DNA of 60,639 nucleotides from Hydrogenophilales bacterium CG_4_10_14_3_um_filter_63_21. Lineage in GTDB: Bacteria > Pseudomonadota > Gammaproteobacteria > Burkholderiales > Thiobacillaceae. Under the pieces are notes generated by a model. That model was not told where the DNA came from, made no database searches, and saw nothing but the letters and a program-made list of their open reading frames with translations. The translations under genes were made by a program, and so were the position numbers. The stretch is taken from NCBI GenBank assembly GCA_002784045.1, contig PFJX01000040.1, positions 1 through 60,639 on the forward strand. Reading direction: 5' to 3'. Positions 56,422-60,639 of this stretch are shown here, one piece after another (positions within the stretch are counted from its first letter, which is position 1; each line of letters starts with the position of its first letter).

Positions 56422-56454
56422 AAAAAAAGAGCGGCATCGGAAACCGATGCCGCT
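56422..56454 (-). terminator. Strong Rho-independent terminator upstream of algC
   Basis: On the minus strand agcggcatcgg-ttt-ccgatgccgct, an 11-bp perfect stem with 3-base loop, is followed by c and seven T. It lies before, not after, algC on the same strand, so it ends a separate upstream transcript or attenuates algC. Confidence 0.88.
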
Positions 56455-56456
56455 TG

Positions 56457-56477
56457 AAAAACCGCCATTGCGGCGGT
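56457..56477 (-). terminator. Second terminator-like hairpin in tandem
   Basis: On the minus strand accgcc-gcaat-ggcggt, a 6-bp stem ending in T, is followed by four more T, immediately before the stronger hairpin. Tandem terminators usually close a well-expressed transcript. Confidence 0.65.
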
Positions 56478-56560
56478 CAGGGAGGTTGGGTTGGACTCTC
56501 GTCCATCACTGGGTGATTAAGCAAAGGATGTGCCTAATCCGGCATGGTTTTTGGGTCAAT
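56478..56560 (-). ncRNA. Possible short untranslated transcript ahead of algC
   Basis: Minus-strand DNA leading into the tandem terminators. It contains ttgacc (a possible -35), a hairpin tggac-gaga-gtcca and only an eight-codon open frame (MDESPTQPP). It may be a small RNA or an attenuated algC leader. I see no match to a known RNA family. Confidence 0.35.
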
Positions 56561-56766
56561 AAGATCAATTGGTTACTGCTTAGAGTGTGGCTGGCATGGC
56601 GTGTCTGCGTCGATATTTCGACGACTTCGCCAGAATTTCGTCTTTTTCATTCCGAATGGCAGGCAGGCATCGGCAGATCGCTTGAACCAGGCCTGGCCGT
56701 TTTCTTGCCTGGAATTTCCCGCCCCGCCTACAATCCGCCTCCCAATCAGACTTCGGAATAGCCGCC
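56561..56766. other. Upstream region of hemN
   Basis: About 200 bp of lower GC content before hemN. No open frame with family features, and I could not find a convincing TTGAT-N4-ATCAA FNR site although hemN is often under FNR control; a gtcaataagatcaat direct half-site pair is present at about 56556-56570. The hemN ribosome binding site is weak. Confidence 0.4.
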
Positions 56767-58137
56767 ATGTCCCAGTTCGTTGCCCTGCTCGAGAAATACA
56801 GTAAACCTGGGCCGCGCTATACCTCGTATCCCACCGCGCCCTATTTCCATACCGGCTTCACCGAGGCGGACTGGATCGATGAGATAAAAAATACCCAAGA
56901 CCCGGCGCGGGGCCTCTCGCTGTACACGCACATCCCGTTCTGCGACACGCTTTGCTATTACTGCGGCTGCAACATGGTCGCCACGGGCGATTACAGCAAG
57001 GCCAGTCAGTACCTGGGCTTCCTGGAACAGGAAATGGACCGGGTGGCGGCGCTTACCGATTCGCGCCGGCAGGTCAAGCAGTTGCACTGGGGTGGCGGTA
57101 CGCCGACTTACCTCAATCCCACCGACATCCGCCGCCTGATGGAGATGCTGCGCAGCCGTTTCAACATCGCGGCGGACGCCGAGATGGGCTGCGAAGCCGA
57201 CCCGCGCGAACTGACCCGCGAACATCTGGTCGCCCTGCGCGAAGCCGGATTCAACCGCCTCTCCATCGGCGTACAGGATCTCGATGAGCAGGTACAGAAA
57301 TCGGTCAACCGGGTGCAGCCGGAAGAACTGATTCATACCGTCTACCGCTGGGCTCGCGAACTGGGCTTTTCCAGCATCAACATGGATCTGATCGTCGGCC
57401 TGCCGCACCAGACCGTGGAGAGCTTCGCGCGCACCCTGGACAAAGTGGTTCCGTGGGCGCCGGATCGTTTCGCCATCTTCGGTTATGCCCATGTACCGTG
57501 GATGAAGAAGCACCAGAAGCTGATCAACGAAAACGACCTGCCCAGTTTTACTACCCGCCTGGACCTGCAACAACTAATTCACGAACGCCTCGGCGCGGCC
57601 GGTTACCTCAACATCGGCATGGACCATTACGCCCGCCCCGAAGACGAGATCATCAAGGCGCTGGAGAGCAAGACCCTGTGGCGCAACTTCCAGGGCTACA
57701 CCACGCACAAGGACTGCGACATCTACGCCTTTGGCGCCTCCAGCATCAGCCAGACGCCCAACTGCTACATGCAGAACGAGAAGAACCTGAAGCGTTATCA
57801 GAACCTGATCGGCAAGGGCGGCCTGGCGGTGGAACGCGGCCTCAAGCTCACGCGCGACGACCAGATCCGCCGCGACGCCATCAACCGCATCATGTGCGAC
57901 CTGGAACTCGATATGCCCAAGTTTGCCGCCGCCTGGAACATCGACTTCGCCGACTACTTCGCCGATGCCCTGGCCGACCTGCCGCCCCTGGCCGCCGATG
58001 GGCTGATCAGCCTGGAGCCGACGCGCATCGTTGTCAGCGACATCGGTCGCCTGTTCCTGCGCAACATCGCCATGTGCTTCGACGGCTACCTCAAACAAGC
58101 CAGCCAGGACCAACCGCGCTACTCGCGCACGGCGTAA
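56767..58137 (+). CDS. hemN: Oxygen-independent coproporphyrinogen III dehydrogenase
   Basis: 456 residues, radical-SAM enzyme. HIPFCDTLCYYCGCN gives the C59-x3-C63-x2-C66 cluster site plus C68 typical of HemN; GGGTPTYL, RLSIGVQDLDEQVQ and NMDLIVGLPHQT follow, and the HemN C-terminal domain is complete. It makes protoporphyrinogen without oxygen, consistent with a facultative or anaerobic lifestyle. It is far from hemCDXY, in its own unit. Confidence 0.97.
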   Translation: MSQFVALLEKYSKPGPRYTSYPTAPYFHTGFTEADWIDEIKNTQDPARGLSLYTHIPFCDTLCYYCGCNMVATGDYSKASQYLGFLEQEMDRVAALTDSRRQVKQLHWGGGTPTYLNPTDIRRLMEMLRSRFNIAADAEMGCEADPRELTREHLVALREAGFNRLSIGVQDLDEQVQKSVNRVQPEELIHTVYRWARELGFSSINMDLIVGLPHQTVESFARTLDKVVPWAPDRFAIFGYAHVPWMKKHQKLINENDLPSFTTRLDLQQLIHERLGAAGYLNIGMDHYARPEDEIIKALESKTLWRNFQGYTTHKDCDIYAFGASSISQTPNCYMQNEKNLKRYQNLIGKGGLAVERGLKLTRDDQIRRDAINRIMCDLELDMPKFAAAWNIDFADYFADALADLPPLAADGLISLEPTRIVVSDIGRLFLRNIAMCFDGYLKQASQDQPRYSRTA

Positions 58138-58150
58138 TTCCCTTTCCGCC

Positions 58151-58197
58151 CCACACCCTGGAAAACGCCGGCCAAGCCGGCGTTTTCCAGGGTGTGG
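58151..58197. terminator. 22-bp perfect inverted repeat after hemN
   Basis: ccacaccctggaaaacgccg plus gc, a caa loop, and the perfect inverse. It starts 13 bp after the hemN stop. There is no T-run after the stem, so classic termination is uncertain, but such a stable stem can mark the transcript end. Confidence 0.6.
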
Positions 58198-58221
58198 GCA
58201 AAATGAGGTCTGGCTTGCCCC

Positions 58222-58283
58222 GTAGGAGCGGACTGCATCCGCGATCTTTTGCGTGAAATATCGCGGACGCGGTCCACTCCTAC
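58222..58283 (+). repeat. GTAGGAGCGGAC palindromic repeat
   Basis: gtaggagcggactgcatccg at one end, cggacgcggtccactcctac at the other, centre atcttttgcgtgaaatat. Nearly the same 62 bp as at 54.31 kb in the other orientation. On the minus strand its GTAG end provides the TAG stop codon of grxD. Confidence 0.9.
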
Positions 58284-58600
58284 GAAGGCCGTGCCGCGGC
58301 CAGCAACTTCTGTAGTTCGCCGGTCTGGTAGAGGTCGCGCATGATGTCGGAACCGCCGATGAACTGGCCACCGATGTAAAGCTGGGGAATGGTCGGCCAG
58401 TTGGCGTAATCCTTGATGGCGATGCGGATGGCGTCATCCTGCAGCACGTTGACCGCGACGAAATCGGTTACCCCACAAGCCTTGAGAAGGTTGGCCGCGT
58501 TGGCGGAAAACCCGCACTGGGGAAACTGCGGCGTGCCCTTCATGTACAACACCACCGGGTTAGTGGTGACCAACTGGTGAACCTGTTCCTTCATGTCCAT
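58280..58600 (-). CDS. grxD: Monothiol glutaredoxin Grx4 family
   Basis: 106 residues. CGFS active site with C29 in KGTPQFPQCGFS, WPTIPQLYIGGQFIGGSDI and the C-terminal helix are the Grx4/GrxD pattern. These proteins carry and transfer [2Fe-2S] clusters. The stop codon falls in the GTAG repeat, and the last residues (ARPS) border it. Confidence 0.95.
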   Translation of the reverse strand: MDMKEQVHQLVTTNPVVLYMKGTPQFPQCGFSANAANLLKACGVTDFVAVNVLQDDAIRIAIKDYANWPTIPQLYIGGQFIGGSDIMRDLYQTGELQKLLAAARPS

Positions 58601-58662
58601 GGCTAAACCTCGAGTAAAGTTGATTAAAACTGTCGGGAATTATACGGGGCGCGTTGGAGCGG

Positions 58663-59679
58663 TCAAGCCGGGCTGGATTGGTAATCGAAAGCATCGGAGA
58701 AGAAAGCGTCTTCTGGCAAGCCGCGCGCCATCAAGTCGCGGCGTGCCGCTTGCACCATTGGCGGGGCGCCGCAGGCGTAGACCTCGTAGCCGGAAAGATC
58801 GTTGAAGTCAGCCAGTACCGCCTCATGCACGTGGCCAGTGCGGCCCGGCCAGTGGTCTTCTGGCAGGGGTTGATTGAGCACCGGGATGAAGCTGAAATTC
58901 GCATGCTCCTGCTGCCATCGCGCCGGCACGGCCGCCTGGTAAAGGTCGCGCAGGCCGCGCGCACCCCAGTACAAGACGAACTGGCGCTCGATTTCATGGT
59001 GGAACGCGTGCGCCAGGATGCTCTTGATCGGCGCGAAGCCGGTGCCACCGGCGACAAAGATCGCCGGCTTGTCCGAGTCACGCAGGAAGAAACCGCCGTG
59101 CGGGCCGTTGATGCGCATGATGTCCTTGGCCTTCATGGTGGCGAACACCTGATCGGTGAAGTGGCCACCCGGCACGTGGCGGACGTGCAGTTCCAGCAAG
59201 GCATCCGTCTCCGGTGCGTTGGCCAGTGAAAAGCTGCGCCGTTGCCCGTCCTTGAGCAGAAAGTCGATGTACTGGCCGGGCAGGAACTGCAAACGCTCGT
59301 TGGCTGGCAGTTTCAGCCAGAGGGCCATCACGTCGTCGGCCAGTTTTTCCATGCGCTCCACCCGACATGGCAGGGTTCTCACCGGCACGTCCTTGGTGGC
59401 GGCGACCTCTTTCGCTTCGATGGCCAGGTCGCTTTTCGCCGTGGCGCAGCAGAACAGGGCCAACCCCCTGGCCTGGTCTTCCGGGGTCAGCGCGCTGGCC
59501 TGGTAATTGCCGAAATCCACCTCGCCCGAGAGGACCTTGCCTTTGCAAGCGCCACAGGCGCCGTTGCGGCAGCCATAAGGCAGGGAGAAGCCGGAATTGA
59601 GGGCGGCGGCAAGCAGAGTCTCCCCCGCGTTGACGGTAAAATGGTGGCCGCTGGGCTGGATGGTGACCTGGTGAGACAT
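58663..59679 (-). CDS. Ferredoxin-NAD(P)H reductase fusion (CDP-6-deoxy-delta-3,4-glucoseen reductase-like)
   Basis: 338 residues: N-terminal plant-type [2Fe-2S] ferredoxin (YGCRNGACGACKGKV with C37, C42, C45 and a fourth Cys at 77-78), FAD domain (RSFSLANAP) and NAD domain (VAGGTGFAPIKSIL, YWGARGLRDLY, YACGAPPMVQAARRDL). Betaproteobacteria carry this housekeeping reductase under the glucoseen reductase name; deoxysugar synthesis genes are absent here, so the physiological partner is unclear. Confidence 0.9.
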   Translation of the reverse strand: MSHQVTIQPSGHHFTVNAGETLLAAALNSGFSLPYGCRNGACGACKGKVLSGEVDFGNYQASALTPEDQARGLALFCCATAKSDLAIEAKEVAATKDVPVRTLPCRVERMEKLADDVMALWLKLPANERLQFLPGQYIDFLLKDGQRRSFSLANAPETDALLELHVRHVPGGHFTDQVFATMKAKDIMRINGPHGGFFLRDSDKPAIFVAGGTGFAPIKSILAHAFHHEIERQFVLYWGARGLRDLYQAAVPARWQQEHANFSFIPVLNQPLPEDHWPGRTGHVHEAVLADFNDLSGYEVYACGAPPMVQAARRDLMARGLPEDAFFSDAFDYQSSPA

Positions 59680-59705
59680 CCCGATTTCCTCTCTATCGAA
59701 AACTG

Positions 59706-60566
59706 ATGCGTATCCTGATTGTGGGTTGTGGCGACGTGGGCTTGCGCGCCGCCCATCTTCTTGCCGGCCACGCCCGCCTGTATGGCCTGATCCATTCGCC
59801 GGAGCGCAGTGGTGAACTGCGCGCCGCCGGGGTCACCCCCCTCCTCGGTGATCTCGACGACCGTGTCAGCCTCAAGCGCTTGGTCGGCCTGGTCGACGCG
59901 GTACTGCACTTCGCGCCGCCGCCGGCTTCTGGAGAAACCGACCCGCGCACCCGCCACCTGCTGACGGTCCTGGGGCGGGGGCGGAGTCTAGCGCAACTGG
60001 TTTATATCAGCACCAGCGGGGTCTACGGCGACTGCGCTGGCGCGCTGGTGGCGGAAACCCGCCCGGCGCGGCCCAACAACCCGCGCGCCAAGCGCCGCTT
60101 TGAAGCCGAAACGCAGTTGCGCCAGTTTGGTCTGCGTGGCACCCGGGTCAGCCTGCTGCGCGTCCCCGGCATCTATGCGCGGCACCGCATTCCGGAAGAA
60201 CGCGTGCGCAAAGCGCTGCCTGCCATCGTTAGCGCGGATGACGTCTACACCAACCACATCCACGCCGACGATCTCGCTCGCCTGGCCGTCGCCGCGCTGT
60301 TTCGGGGACGCAACAACCGCCTCTACAACGCCGTGGACGACAGCGGCCTGAAAATGGGCGACTGGTTCGACCTGGTCGCTGATCACCTCGGTCTGCCGCG
60401 CCCGCCGCGCCTGGAACGCGAACGGGTGATCGCCGCCGTCACTCCGGCCATGCGCAGCTTCCTCAGCGAATCGCGCCGTCTCTCCAATCAGCGGATCAAG
60501 AGAGAATTGCGTTTCCGCTTGCACTACCCGACGGTCAGCGAAGGCCTTAACCCGGATATTGCATGA
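59706..60566 (+). CDS. NAD-dependent epimerase/dehydratase-family protein (SDR)
   Basis: 286 residues. MRILIVGCGDVGLRAAHLL (atypical GxGxxG Rossmann start), VYISTSGVYGD (catalytic Ser and Tyr), and LRVPGIYARHR fit the YeeZ-like extended SDR group. The usual Y-x-x-x-K seems to lack Lys (YGDCAG), so catalysis may be lost, as in other members of this group. The last residues NPDIA and the stop codon are contributed by element A. Confidence 0.88.
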   Translation: MRILIVGCGDVGLRAAHLLAGHARLYGLIHSPERSGELRAAGVTPLLGDLDDRVSLKRLVGLVDAVLHFAPPPASGETDPRTRHLLTVLGRGRSLAQLVYISTSGVYGDCAGALVAETRPARPNNPRAKRRFEAETQLRQFGLRGTRVSLLRVPGIYARHRIPEERVRKALPAIVSADDVYTNHIHADDLARLAVAALFRGRNNRLYNAVDDSGLKMGDWFDLVADHLGLPRPPRLERERVIAAVTPAMRSFLSESRRLSNQRIKRELRFRLHYPTVSEGLNPDIA

Positions 60567-60639
60567 ATACTCGCGCGCCCTCACTGGTCCCTTGTCCGCA
60601 CTGGAAAGTCTTGCTCAGTCGGGCGTATGAATAACTACG
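60551..60639 (+). repeat. Element A, partial copy at right edge
   Basis: Matches the left 89 bases of the complete element A with three substitutions and the left window edge (inverted) with one. It supplies the stop codon of the SDR gene and runs off the window inside the element. Confidence 0.92.

Noticed and set aside
56540-56580. FNR binding site for hemN
   Set aside because: The ttgat/atcaa halves do not occur as an inverted pair with 4-bp spacing; only partial direct half-sites are seen.

Overview
The window is a 60.6 kb stretch of a GC-rich chromosome from a betaproteobacterium, probably of the Rhodocyclales/Nitrosomonadales type. That placement rests on gene families and local gene orders I recognise (hemC-hemD-hemX-hemY; a transketolase-gap-pgk-pyk-fba-purC string as in many autotrophic betaproteobacteria; phoB-phoR; the TIGR03623-like nuclease), not on any search. 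Coding density is high and most genes are housekeeping. I see no rRNA, tRNA or CRISPR array.

Layout. 0.1-3.9 kb: a thioredoxin-like exported protein diverges from hemC-hemD-hemX and a HemY that keeps only its N-terminal domain. 3.9-6.3 kb: MsrPQ methionine sulfoxide repair and a small outer-membrane-like barrel. 6.4-9.0 kb: an AddB-like nuclease. 9.1-15.6 kb: an operon on the minus strand (NTP pyrophosphohydrolase, 2Fe-2S ferredoxin, alpha/beta hydrolase, ABC ATPase, ABC permease) whose last two genes are separated by a 3.5 kb restriction-modification-like cassette: vsr and a C5-cytosine methyltransferase on +, converging on a nuclease-like gene and a ParB-like gene on -. 15.7-22.1 kb: DUF486, a CopD-like protein, glmU-glmS, bioA, a cytochrome c'-like protein and queD. 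22.1-28.7 kb: two c-di-GMP enzymes, a PhnD-like periplasmic protein, argA and rsmE. 28.7-30.2 kb: a peroxiredoxin-like protein and an inositol phosphatase. 30.5-38.9 kb: Calvin-cycle/glycolysis genes and purC. 39-48.3 kb: phoB-phoR, an FAD reductase, a MidA-like methyltransferase, thioredoxin, rsuA, ppk2 and a second two-component system. 48.3-52.7 kb: a candidate small RNA, metF, a VIT-type metal transporter, perM and purM. 52.7-60.6 kb: a toxin-antitoxin pair lodged between purM and purN, then purE, algC, hemN, grxD, a ferredoxin-type reductase and an SDR epimerase.

Mobile and repeated DNA. Two short MITE-like elements with about 20-bp terminal inverted repeats occur (A, 166 bp; B, 169 bp). 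Partial copies of A form the first 87 and last 89 bases of the window in inverted orientation, so the window is most likely a whole assembly contig broken at A-type repeats. Elements A and B and a palindromic GTAG-type repeat abut gene 3' ends and supply the stop codons of purN, the terminal SDR gene, phoB and grxD.

The most unusual content is the vsr / methyltransferase / nuclease-like / ParB-like cassette, which I cannot match to a named defence system. Next are the untranslated structured locus near 48.4 kb with its own terminator, the truncated hemY, and the element-modified phoB-phoR junction. The phoB gene has a good Pho box at the canonical distance from a -10.
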